NCBI GenBank assembly: GCA_029934845.1
Contig: JAOZLN010000121.1
Coordinates: 1 to 7,344, forward strand
Source: Candidatus Sabulitectum sp.
GTDB taxonomy: Bacteria; Fermentibacterota; Fermentibacteria; Fermentibacterales; JCC-6
Reading direction: 5' to 3'
DNA: 7,344 bases
The first letter of the stretch is position 1. Every line of letters begins with the position of its first letter. The translations under genes were made by a program, and so were the position numbers. Below, one piece after another: positions 1 to 6,900 of the stretch. The notes below the pieces were generated by a model. It saw only the letters and a program-made list of their open reading frames with translations, was not told the DNA's origin and did no database searches.

Positions 1-175
1 CGCCTATCTCACTTATCATTGAAAGCGTGTCATTGCTTTTTCGTTTTCTTGCGGTTTTCCCCGGGCTGGATCTACTGCGTGTGGACACCAGCGCTTCAAG
101 CAGCTTCGCTCCTTCAGCAGCGGTGATAGTACCGTCTGCCACCATCTCTAAAACTCTTTCTTTTTCCTTGCTCAC
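1..175 (-). CDS. SHOCT-like / LiaX-YvlB N-terminal-type helical domain protein, 3'-truncated by window edge
   Basis: Translating the minus strand from a GTG at 175-173 gives 58 residues open to the left edge. Residues 1-29 start VSKEKERVLEMVADG and continue TITAAEGAKLLEAL. This is the two-helix pattern (ILxMVxxGxIxxxEAxxLLxAL) known from SHOCT-like domains at the N-terminus of DUF2089-, DUF4097- and YvlB/LiaX-type proteins. A basic, Ser/Arg/Lys-rich stretch follows (residues 31-48), probably a linker to a domain outside the window. The GTG start is preferred because AAGGA lies 6 nt upstream and the domain normally begins within a few residues of the start. The frame stays open back to the TAA of the upstream gene at 277-275, so a TTG at 244-242 is possible but lacks a Shine-Dalgarno. 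A promoter-like sequence lies just upstream. Function cannot be assigned; family members are often envelope-stress or regulatory accessory proteins. Confidence 0.65.
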   Translation of the reverse strand, partial: MSKEKERVLEMVADGTITAAEGAKLLEALVSTRSRSSPGKTARKRKSNDTLSMISEIG

Positions 176-181
176 TTCAAT

Positions 182-190
182 TCCTTCTTT
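182..190 (-). promoter_or_regulatory. Ribosome binding site of the SHOCT-like gene
   Basis: The minus strand reads AAAGAAGGA ending 6 nt before the GTG at 175. This purine-rich Shine-Dalgarno decides the start in favour of GTG over the in-frame TTG 69 nt upstream, which has none. Confidence 0.55.
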
Positions 191-216
191 CTTGTATTCC
201 GTCCATTCTTTTGATA

Positions 217-244
217 ATGATAACAATACTTTCTCTTCTGTCAA
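217..244 (-). promoter_or_regulatory. Putative sigma70-type promoter for the SHOCT-like gene
   Basis: The minus strand has a perfect -35 TTGACA (244-239), a 16-nt spacer and a -10 TATCAT (222-217, 5 of 6 to TATAAT). Transcription would start near 210, about 35 nt before the GTG at 175. It sits in the 99-bp gap after the AlbA_2 gene, so the downstream gene may be transcribed on its own as well as by read-through. No terminator is visible in the gap. The -10 overlaps an imperfect inverted repeat at 211-226. Confidence 0.55.
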
Positions 245-274
245 GGCATATTGCCATATTGGAAAACAAGATGT

Positions 275-922
275 TTATTCTCTGTTCAGGGTTTTGTCCA
301 ATTTGTCTACATGAGAATAGATTTCCTCCATCTCGGAAAGAAGTCTGCTTTTCAGATCATGAAGGCTGCTCTCAAGTTCCTGTGTGGCCTGGCTGAAACG
401 ATTAATAAATTGAGCATTCTCTGTATCCATAAAAAGAGCAAGAAGTAAGTCAGGCGTCAAAGGATTATTCCGGGCATCGCCGCGAATTTTGTAAGTGCCA
501 CCTGATGTACTGTAAGGCTTCTTTGCACCTGAAGGAATACTGATCCTGAGAAACGGTTTTTTTCCTTCACTGTTCTCTACGATCACAAAAAGCTCAACCG
601 GTGGAACACAGCTTCCTGCTTTTCCAAGAATGGACAGTTTAGCCCTGTCGCCTATCTCGCAACCGATGATCTCAGCAGTTTGCCTGCCCTGCTCGTCGTG
701 ATTCTCACGAACTCCAAGAAGAATAGAGCCACCGCTGTGGCAGTTTGCAAAAGCCACAATATCATCAGAGGAAAGACCGCCAATTGATTCTTTGAAGTCG
801 AGCTCTCTACTTTCCTGGCTTCCAAGCAATTCTTCAGCCTTTTCAGAAAGCCCGGCGTATTCCGTGATCAATCTGGATTCGATCAGTGCAAACGCTCCAT
901 CCAGGGACTGCTTTCCTCCCAC
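275..922 (-). CDS. AlbA_2 (Schlafen AAA_4-type) putative nucleic-acid-binding protein with C-terminal coiled coil
   Basis: This 215-residue protein has the hallmarks of the AlbA_2 domain at about residues 30-165: ESRELDFKES (37-46), the AFANCHSGG turn (57-65) leading into GSILLGV (65-71), PP (107-108), IPSGAKKPY (129-137) and YKIRG (144-148). In this family the fold is linked to DNA or RNA binding in putative regulators and Schlafen-like proteins. Residues 170-213 look like an amphipathic coiled coil (FINRF...DKLDKTL), probably for oligomerisation. The winged-helix/ATPase-like C-terminus of longer relatives is absent. No signal peptide is seen, so it is probably cytosolic. The start is uncertain: GTG at 922-920 is the furthest-upstream usual start codon after an in-frame TGA, with only a weak upstream SD. 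TTG at 871 is an alternative that still keeps the whole domain. The GTG start overlaps the upstream knot gene by 40 bp, suggesting translational coupling. The molecular target is unknown. Confidence 0.82.
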   Translation of the reverse strand: MGGKQSLDGAFALIESRLITEYAGLSEKAEELLGSQESRELDFKESIGGLSSDDIVAFANCHSGGSILLGVRENHDEQGRQTAEIIGCEIGDRAKLSILGKAGSCVPPVELFVIVENSEGKKPFLRISIPSGAKKPYSTSGGTYKIRGDARNNPLTPDLLLALFMDTENAQFINRFSQATQELESSLHDLKSRLLSEMEEIYSHVDKLDKTLNRE

Positions 923-1224
923 TCTGCCTGATACTCATAATCGCAGAAGAACACCTTAAGATCCGCCTGATATTCGTAATCCACGTAATAGATGGATACA
1001 TCCGCCTGGTACTCGTGGTCGCAGAAGAACCATAAACAGTCTTCATCATCAGCCTGATACTCGTATTCAGACACAAACACTGAAGCATCTGCCTGATACT
1101 CATAGTCAACCACGAACACGCTGATATCAGCCTGGTATTCATGGTCTGCAATGTAAATGGATCCGGCAGAAACGGAGCCGGCAAGAACAACAACGGCAAG
1201 CAATACAAAAGAAAATCTGAACAT
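883..1224 (-). CDS. Exported repeat protein of the 7(1) septoil knot (ex-DUF6150) type
   Basis: This 113-residue protein starts with a signal peptide (residues 1-20: MFRF, a hydrophobic core, then SVSA before Gly21). The mature ~93 residues are six copies of [D/E][Y/H]EYQA[D/E] at 27-33, 40-46, 53-59, 69-75, 82-88 and 95-101. Copies are separated by short hydrophobic beta-like segments such as ISVFVV and VSIYYV. The period is 13 residues, with a 3-residue insertion (acidic DED loop) between copies 3 and 4. An aromatic/charged tail follows (W102, W108). This pattern, including the central LWFF and the W after the last repeat, matches proteins I know as '7(1) septoil knot domain' proteins, small beta proteins predicted to form a seven-crossing torus knot. 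Their function is unknown. Cysteines 63, 68 and 94 lie in the second half. The start ATG at 1224 has AGGGGG 7 nt upstream. It is first in a leftward cluster with the AlbA_2 gene. The family call is from memory of the motif. Confidence 0.85.
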   Translation of the reverse strand: MFRFSFVLLAVVVLAGSVSAGSIYIADHEYQADISVFVVDYEYQADASVFVSEYEYQADDEDCLWFFCDHEYQADVSIYYVDYEYQADLKVFFCDYEYQAEWEESSPWMERLH

Positions 1225-1225
1225 T

Positions 1226-1258
1226 TTATAACCCCCTTGCCATTATGATAACCTCCTT
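1226..1258 (-). promoter_or_regulatory. Perfect Shine-Dalgarno with possible 5-codon leader ORF upstream of the knot gene
   Basis: On the minus strand AAGGAGGT (1258-1251) fully complements the usual 16S 3' end and lies 8 nt (from GGAGG) before an ATG at 1243. That ATG opens a reading frame M-A-R-G-L ending in TAA at 1228-1226, one nucleotide before the ATG of the knot gene. The strongest SD of the window therefore serves a mini-ORF rather than the annotated gene, which has its own AGGGGG inside the mini-ORF. It could be a coupling or leader device, or a fortuitous ATG. Confidence 0.4.
1232..1237 (-). promoter_or_regulatory. Ribosome binding site of the septoil knot gene
   Basis: The minus strand AGGGGG ends 7 nt before the ATG at 1224-1222. 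It supports that start, which begins a clean signal peptide. Confidence 0.5.
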
Positions 1259-1335
1259 CAACAATCTTCACAATAGCTCACAGCTTCAACAACACGATTT
1301 ATTACTATTCCGGCTGCTAATGTGCCTGCGGATTA

Positions 1336-1363
1336 TTGTCGTCTTGTTTATAAAATCTATATT
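1336..1363 (+). promoter_or_regulatory. Putative sigma70-type promoter of the C25 peptidase gene
   Basis: TTGTCG (1336-1341, 4 of 6 to TTGACA), a 16-nt spacer and TATATT (1358-1363, 5 of 6 to TATAAT) lie in AT-rich sequence. Transcription would start near 1370, giving a leader of about 40 nt to the GTG at 1410. The rest of the 185-bp divergent gap (1225-1409) shows no equally convincing leftward promoter. Confidence 0.4.
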
Positions 1364-1396
1364 CCTTAGAATCACAAAATCCCAAACGCTGAGTTG

Positions 1397-1403
1397 AAAG
1401 GAG
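1397..1403 (+). promoter_or_regulatory. Ribosome binding site of the C25 peptidase gene
   Basis: AAAGGAG lies 6 nt before the GTG at 1410. It selects this GTG as the start, and the next residues form a typical signal peptide. Confidence 0.7.
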
Positions 1404-1409
1404 AATTCT

Positions 1410-3836
1410 GTGAAATTCACTTCTCTGTTGCTGATTCTTGTGGTTACAATTGCATGGGCGAACTGGATCGATTTCGGAACTTCAGACATTGGCAATGCTT
1501 CATTAGATGTAGTTGAGATCACCGCTTCCAGCTTTACCGTTGATGTTACGCTTCCAGGTTTCTCAAATTCTGTATCTACCCGGAATGGTTTAACCTTCAA
1601 TACACTGAGTGTGCCGGCACTAACACCTTACGCTGAATTTGAAGGCGCGCCTATGCTTCCCAAGGCTTCTTTCATGGCTGCTGTTCCAGACAATCACAAT
1701 ATATCCATTACTGTAGAGCCATTGGAAAGGGCCGTTGTTTTACAGGGAATAAATCCCTCGCCCATGCAACCAATCCCCGCAGACAACAGCTACGAACCAG
1801 TTCCATTCACTTATTCCGCTGAAGCATACAGTCACGGAACCTATCCTGCTGTAAATGCTGTTTTTGAACAGACTGGAACAATACGTGGGGTAAACATTGG
1901 ACGCTTCAATATTCTTCCTTTCCAGTGGGATGCCGAAACCGGCACACTTACTGTTACACCAAGGATGCGAGTAACAGTAGATTTCGGTGCCAGCCTTTCT
2001 TTTGACCAGAGACTTAACAGTAGATTCTTCTCAAATACATTCAGAACACTGGTCAATGCTGATCTCATCGGTGAGCCCAACCGAACCATTTCCTCAACTT
2101 CTTCTCTGCCTGTAAAAGCATACAACCGCCGCCAGGCAGACGACATCACCGAGGCGGACCTTCTTATCATTGCAGGTGATGACTTCGTTGACACCATGAT
2201 GGACGCTTTCATCAACGCAAAAATGGATCAGGGCTACCTCACTGCAATTGTTGGAGCTGGTACCTGGTCAACTTCTGAAATCCACTCCTACATTCAAAAT
2301 GCATATGATAACTGGGCAATGCCTCCTTCATTCGTGTTGTTTGTGGGGGACAGCGATGATGTTCTACCAATAGCTTTGTCTTTCAGCTATAGCGACAGTG
2401 TTTGGGCCGATAACAGATATTTATGCATGGATGGATCCGGAGACTACCATTCCGACATCTATTACGGAAGAATGGTTACATCCTCCAGTAATTATCCTTT
2501 CGTAGAAGACAAGATCCTCAAGTGGGAATTCGACCCTCTTATGGACAGCAGCTTCTGGAACAACGGACTGTGTGCCGGAATGTTGCAGGCAACGGGCAAC
2601 ACAGCGACCAGATGGTTCTGCTTCACCTGTGAAACTGTTCGGGACACCTATCAGAACATCTACGGAAAAACTTTCAACAGAGAGTATGTGAAAGACACCA
2701 GCTCTGCACCTCCTTATTACTATCGCAGCGATCTGCCCAGCGCCGGGCAGATGGTTCCATCAGACATAGTCTGGGATGGTGATGCTGCGGGAATACTCTC
2801 CAGCATGAACGATGGAGTTTTCCTGGTTCAGCACAGAGACCATGGCGGAGTATCGGGATGGGGCGATCCTGCATTCTACATATCTGACCTTGCAGGTTTA
2901 TCCAATGGCTATAAAACACCCATGGTCATGAGCGTCAACTGTCTTACCGGTAAATTTGTTAGTAACTGTTTCGCTGAGAATCTCCTTGCGATGGAAGGTG
3001 GAGCGGTCGGAGTTTTTGCTGCAACCGCAGTCAGTTACAGCTATTGGAATGATTATCTGTGCTATGGCTTGTACAAATCTTTTAATGATGAATACACCAG
3101 CCCCCCATCTTTGTACACCGATCCCACAGGAAACTATCTCACCGGACAGGCCGTGATGTGCGCGAAAATAGAGATGGATGCTTCTGCTCCTATGTGCCCC
3201 TACCCCACCAACAGAGCTGAAATAGAATGGGATATGTTCCAGTGGTTCGGTGATCCAACAATGGACATGAGAACAGACGTCCCACACGCCATCACCGTTC
3301 AATCCCCCTATTACCTTCCATCAGGTTCAACAAGTGCATTATTCATTGTAACAGATACAAATGGCCCTGTTGATAAAGCCATGGTCTGCATCCAGCATAC
3401 CAGTGGTCTCTGGGCCTCTGGCGTTACCAGTTCAGATGGAACAGTAACACTTACTTTTGATGCAATCGGTGCGATCAGTGACATCACCTATATGGTCACA
3501 GCACACAATGCACTACCGAATGAAGGCAGTTTTAACGGTGTTGGAGTAGAGGAAACATCAGCAGGGATCGTTACAGCCTCTGTGGGCAGTCCGTATCCAA
3601 ATCCCGCCACTTCTTCAGTAACTTTCCCCATCACCCTTGATGGTGCAGGCAATGTTTCCATCGCTGTGTTCGACATAACAGGAAGATCTGTGAAAGCAGT
3701 TGAGTCCGAAGAGCTTGAATCCGGCTCACATGCTCTTGTATGGAATGTCGCAGAGGTTCCTCAGGGAATCTATATGGCAAGAATTATCGATCCGCGCGGT
3801 TCGGTAACCACCCGCAGAGTTGTAATAGCCCGGTAG
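1410..3836 (+). CDS. Secreted C25 (gingipain-like) cysteine peptidase with C-terminal FlgD-Ig/T9SS-type sorting tail
   Basis: This 808-residue exported peptidase has a signal peptide at residues 1-17 (MKF, hydrophobic core, AWA). An N-terminal prodomain-like region spans about 20-240, with GTIRGVNIGRFNILPF (156-171) and a TGTLTVTPRMRVTVDF block typical of C25 propeptides. The caspase-like C25 domain runs about 248-620: ADLLIIAGDDF (249-259), SFVLFVGDSDDVLP (307-320), DIYYGR (349-354) and the closing WFGDPTM (612-618). The probable catalytic pair is His478 in HRDHGG and Cys511 in SVNCLTGKF, followed by CFAENLL as in gingipains; His475 is the less likely histidine. An Ig-like domain follows (~630-705). 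A tail at ~726-808 begins SPYPNPA, contains VFDITGR and GIYMARI, and ends VVIAR, matching Por-secretion/FlgD-Ig tails. C404 and C407 form a CxxC pair. It probably works outside the cell or on its surface. The start is GTG with a good RBS. Its substrate specificity (Arg or Lys) cannot be read from sequence. Confidence 0.93.
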   Translation: MKFTSLLLILVVTIAWANWIDFGTSDIGNASLDVVEITASSFTVDVTLPGFSNSVSTRNGLTFNTLSVPALTPYAEFEGAPMLPKASFMAAVPDNHNISITVEPLERAVVLQGINPSPMQPIPADNSYEPVPFTYSAEAYSHGTYPAVNAVFEQTGTIRGVNIGRFNILPFQWDAETGTLTVTPRMRVTVDFGASLSFDQRLNSRFFSNTFRTLVNADLIGEPNRTISSTSSLPVKAYNRRQADDITEADLLIIAGDDFVDTMMDAFINAKMDQGYLTAIVGAGTWSTSEIHSYIQNAYDNWAMPPSFVLFVGDSDDVLPIALSFSYSDSVWADNRYLCMDGSGDYHSDIYYGRMVTSSSNYPFVEDKILKWEFDPLMDSSFWNNGLCAGMLQATGNTATRWFCFTCETVRDTYQNIYGKTFNREYVKDTSSAPPYYYRSDLPSAGQMVPSDIVWDGDAAGILSSMNDGVFLVQHRDHGGVSGWGDPAFYISDLAGLSNGYKTPMVMSVNCLTGKFVSNCFAENLLAMEGGAVGVFAATAVSYSYWNDYLCYGLYKSFNDEYTSPPSLYTDPTGNYLTGQAVMCAKIEMDASAPMCPYPTNRAEIEWDMFQWFGDPTMDMRTDVPHAITVQSPYYLPSGSTSALFIVTDTNGPVDKAMVCIQHTSGLWASGVTSSDGTVTLTFDAIGAISDITYMVTAHNALPNEGSFNGVGVEETSAGIVTASVGSPYPNPATSSVTFPITLDGAGNVSIAVFDITGRSVKAVESEELESGSHALVWNVAEVPQGIYMARIIDPRGSVTTRRVVIAR

Positions 3837-3856
3837 ATACCGGAGTAGAAAAGAAG

Positions 3857-3886
3857 ACGGGGGCGGCATTGCTGCTCCCGTTTTTC
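3857..3886 (+). terminator. Rho-independent terminator between convergent genes, possibly bidirectional
   Basis: An 11-bp stem pairs ACGGGGGCGGC (3857-3867) with GCTGCTCCCGT (3871-3881), including two G-U pairs, around a 3-nt loop. The T-run is at 3881-3885, 20 bp after the peptidase stop. On the minus strand the same hairpin is followed by CTTCTTTTCT and lies about 28 bp past the TamB stop, so it may also end that transcript. The remaining 3837-3908 sequence shows nothing else. Confidence 0.85.
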
Positions 3887-3908
3887 TAATTCTGCAGTGA
3901 TTTCTGTA

Positions 3909-6900
3909 TCAGTACCTGTAGGTGTAATGCAGTTCCAGAGATGGGTCCTGATTTCCGGTAAGCGTACTTTTTGTGCTGCCCTCAAGGAAGAAATCTCGAT
4001 TGAAGAAATACTGGGCTTTAAATGTTCCTGCATCTGAAGAAAAAACATCGCTGGAAAAACTGACAAAGAGATCCGGGATCACATACTTGCCTGCGTTAAC
4101 CACCAGGGATGTAGAATCTGAAGAAAAATCCGGAGAGAAATTCAGAGCATCCAGACCTACATCATCCCGTATGCTTCTGGCAAGCCATTGCCCCAGATAA
4201 TTGCCGGCTACATTTCCCAAAGCACTGCTGTCAAACTGCTGCAATTCTCCATAAGTCATGCCTGCAGTAAGAAGAGTTACTATGTCTCTGTCATCAATAC
4301 TTCCGAAGGGTCCGGTACCTGCTAAAGTAATATCAGGTTCTTCCGGATCCCCGGTTACAGTAACTGTAATGGTGTATTCGGATCCGCTTACTGAACTTCT
4401 GATCCTGGCTTCTGCCTGTATGTTCAAATCAACTCCAAGAGGTGTGGTCTGTAGAATTCTCACATCTCCCTGGGTTATCTGGAAATCTCTCCCCAGCATG
4501 TATACAGCACCTCTTACTGCATGGATCTCTCCTCCCACAAGCAATTGCCCACTGACTGTTGTAATGTCTACCGCAGCAGATAACTCAACATTTGCGTAGC
4601 TGTTTCTGAACCAGATCCCCCTGTCTCCGGTAATTCTGATGTTCAGATCCAGCGGCAATTCACTCTGAGCTCCGGATGATCCTCCTCCGCTGCCTTCCAG
4701 AGTTCCTCCGCCGGCCATTGATATTGTCGCTTGATCGATTGTGAGTTTTCCGGTAACTCTTGGCTTCTCCGTAAGATCACTGCTCTCCGAAAAAATAGAA
4801 CCTGATATCTGAAGCCAGCCAACTCCCGCTATAAGGGTTTCCCACTGGTTAAGGTCAGCATGAAAACTGTAACCGCTGATGGTCAGAGGTACTGTTCCTT
4901 CTTCAAAAGAAAGATTCTCTTCTATGTCAAGAAGAACCTGACTCTGCAGACTTACAGCCTGGCCCCCACCGGAGGTCAGAGTAAACCTTCCGTTAAAAGA
5001 TTCACCCGCCTGTTGATCAGGATAGGTGAGATATGCAGAAACCCCTGGGAATTCGATACCGGGATTGGTCAGATAAAGCCTCTCAAAGCTGGATGCAAGT
5101 CCAACAGAAAGCTCTGCAGAATCTCTCTGGTACTCAACTCTGGCACTGACACTGGCTCCACTTGTTTTAAATGGCATGGGCAGCAGGTAAAACAATTCAT
5201 CACCTACACCGGTAAGTTCTGCCTCCAGCCAGAAAACATCACCGGGAATAATGTCCAATCGGCGGTCTGAATCCCATATCTGGTCCAGAGCAATGCTGAA
5301 ACCGGATCTTACTCCATCAGTCCATGTCCAGATCCCATCAATAACAAGAGAATCTTCCCGTGAATAAATATCAATTGTCAAGCTGTCAGACTGATCCCAT
5401 TCATCATAAGTCGGGTGTTGAATATCAGCAGACAAAAAAGTCTCCAGGTTTCCAAGACACCCTCCAGCCGAGAACTCAGCACCAAGTATTCCAGAGATGG
5501 GAACGCTTAGACCAAGCATTGAAGCAAAAGAAGCAATGTCTACATTGGAAAGAACAGCCACTGCCTTTATGGAATCGCCACGCATCCAGCCATCTGCGGC
5601 GATCTCACCTGACGGCAGATCAAGCCAGAGAGTATCAAGGGTCATGCCTGTGCTGTCTGCGACGAATTCGAAATCTCCCTGAGAGATCAGGCGCAGCTTC
5701 CCTGCACGGGTCAAAGCTATGCCATCCATTGCGAAAGCCAGACTGTCAGCACCGTAAAGGAACTGGCCGGAAAGATTCAGCGAAAGATCACCCGGTGCTC
5801 CCAGACTTAAGGTGTCAAGACGAATGGAACCCGGTTCTGCAATGAACACCGCACCAAGAGAGTAGGATGCGCCTGCAATCATAATTGAGTCAACATCCAG
5901 CCCGCCCCTGCCTTCAATCCCATTGTGGCCCATGGTGATGTCTCCTGTGAAAGTTGCTTCTCCGGCAAACAGATCATTGTAGGAAACTGAGTTTAAACCA
6001 ATATTTCCTGATACCTCATAATTATCGGGAGTACCTGACAGATCCACCTCTGCTGAAAGCCCTGTTGCATCAAATCGAATGGAATCAGATACTGCAGCAG
6101 AATCCGCTGTTAATTCGCCGGAGATCAGCATTCCAGACGGTCCACTGGACATAAGTCCAGAGAATGCAACATCTTCTACAGTTATTCCAGAATTAGAGAA
6201 AAAACCTAACCCGAGATCTCCGCTTACCGTGAAAGCTGACAAGTTCCCCTGACCGGATACATCAACGGTCAATCCACTGGCTCCGGCAACCAGAGAATCG
6301 GTGAAAGCGGCCAGGAGACCACAATCCGCCATTGAGGCATCAAGATCAGCAGCCCATGCCACCGGCATGAAATCAAGACCAAGTGAAGAAGTAAATTCAG
6401 AAGAAATACTACCTCCGTTAAATTCTGCACGTACGGTTCCGGCCAGCTGTCTCTGGTCAACTCCGCAGTCAATGCTCAAGCTGGACAGCAAATACTCGCC
6501 AACTCTACTCTCGGTGAACTGGCATCCCAGCAATCCATTGTTAAAGTAGCTTCCGGTTCCCGAACCGGAAGCTGAAATTGATCCTGAGACTTCCGTTTCA
6601 GGATATCCCTGAAAAAGATCAGAAATATCAACTGCCTGAAGAAAACCGGCCACAGAGCCATGCCATGCCAGATCCGAAAAATTCAGATCGCCGGAAACAT
6701 TCAGATCTAATCCATCTGAAGACACTAGAAAACCGTAAAGAGAACATTCTTTCCTTGAAGAAATAATGCTGTCTGCCAAGAAATTAATCTCACGATCCTG
6801 ATAATTCAGAATTCCATCTGAGAGAGTGAACAACCCAAGCGGGTTCATTATTGACCCTGAACCATATCCGTTAATGGTTGCAGTTATCAATGGAGCTTCC

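Noticed and set aside
245..275. Possible terminator after the AlbA_2 gene (GGCAATATGCC)
   Set aside because: The stem is only four pairs and has no T-run.
27..314. Plus-strand ORF of 95 codons at the left end
   Set aside because: It runs antisense to the SHOCT-like N-terminus and the end of the AlbA_2 gene, has Ser/Phe-rich low-complexity composition and resembles no family.
883..1162. 39-bp periodic sequence considered as a CRISPR or DNA tandem repeat
   Set aside because: The period is a multiple of three, the copies vary at synonymous positions and encode a conserved peptide motif, so it is a protein repeat.
843..1271. Minus-strand 142-codon ORF overlapping the knot gene in another frame
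   Set aside because: Its apparent repeats are the frame-shifted shadow of the DYEYQAD repeats. The knot frame has the signal peptide and family motifs, and synonymous variation favours that frame.
1300..1340. Loose hairpin around ATTCCG...CGGATT in the divergent gap
   Set aside because: Only four continuous pairs with a large loop and mismatches; not enough for a riboswitch or terminator.
2898..3302. Minus-strand ORF within the C25 gene
   Set aside because: It is antisense to the catalytic domain region, with no RBS or recognisable motif.
4860..5270. Plus-strand ORF of 136 codons inside the TamB gene
   Set aside because: It is an antisense shadow with biased, non-protein-like composition. 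TamB motifs continue on the other strand.
5360..5845. Plus-strand ORF of 161 codons inside the TamB gene
   Set aside because: It is antisense to TamB, rich in Gln, His, Arg and Cys in no known pattern, and has no start context.
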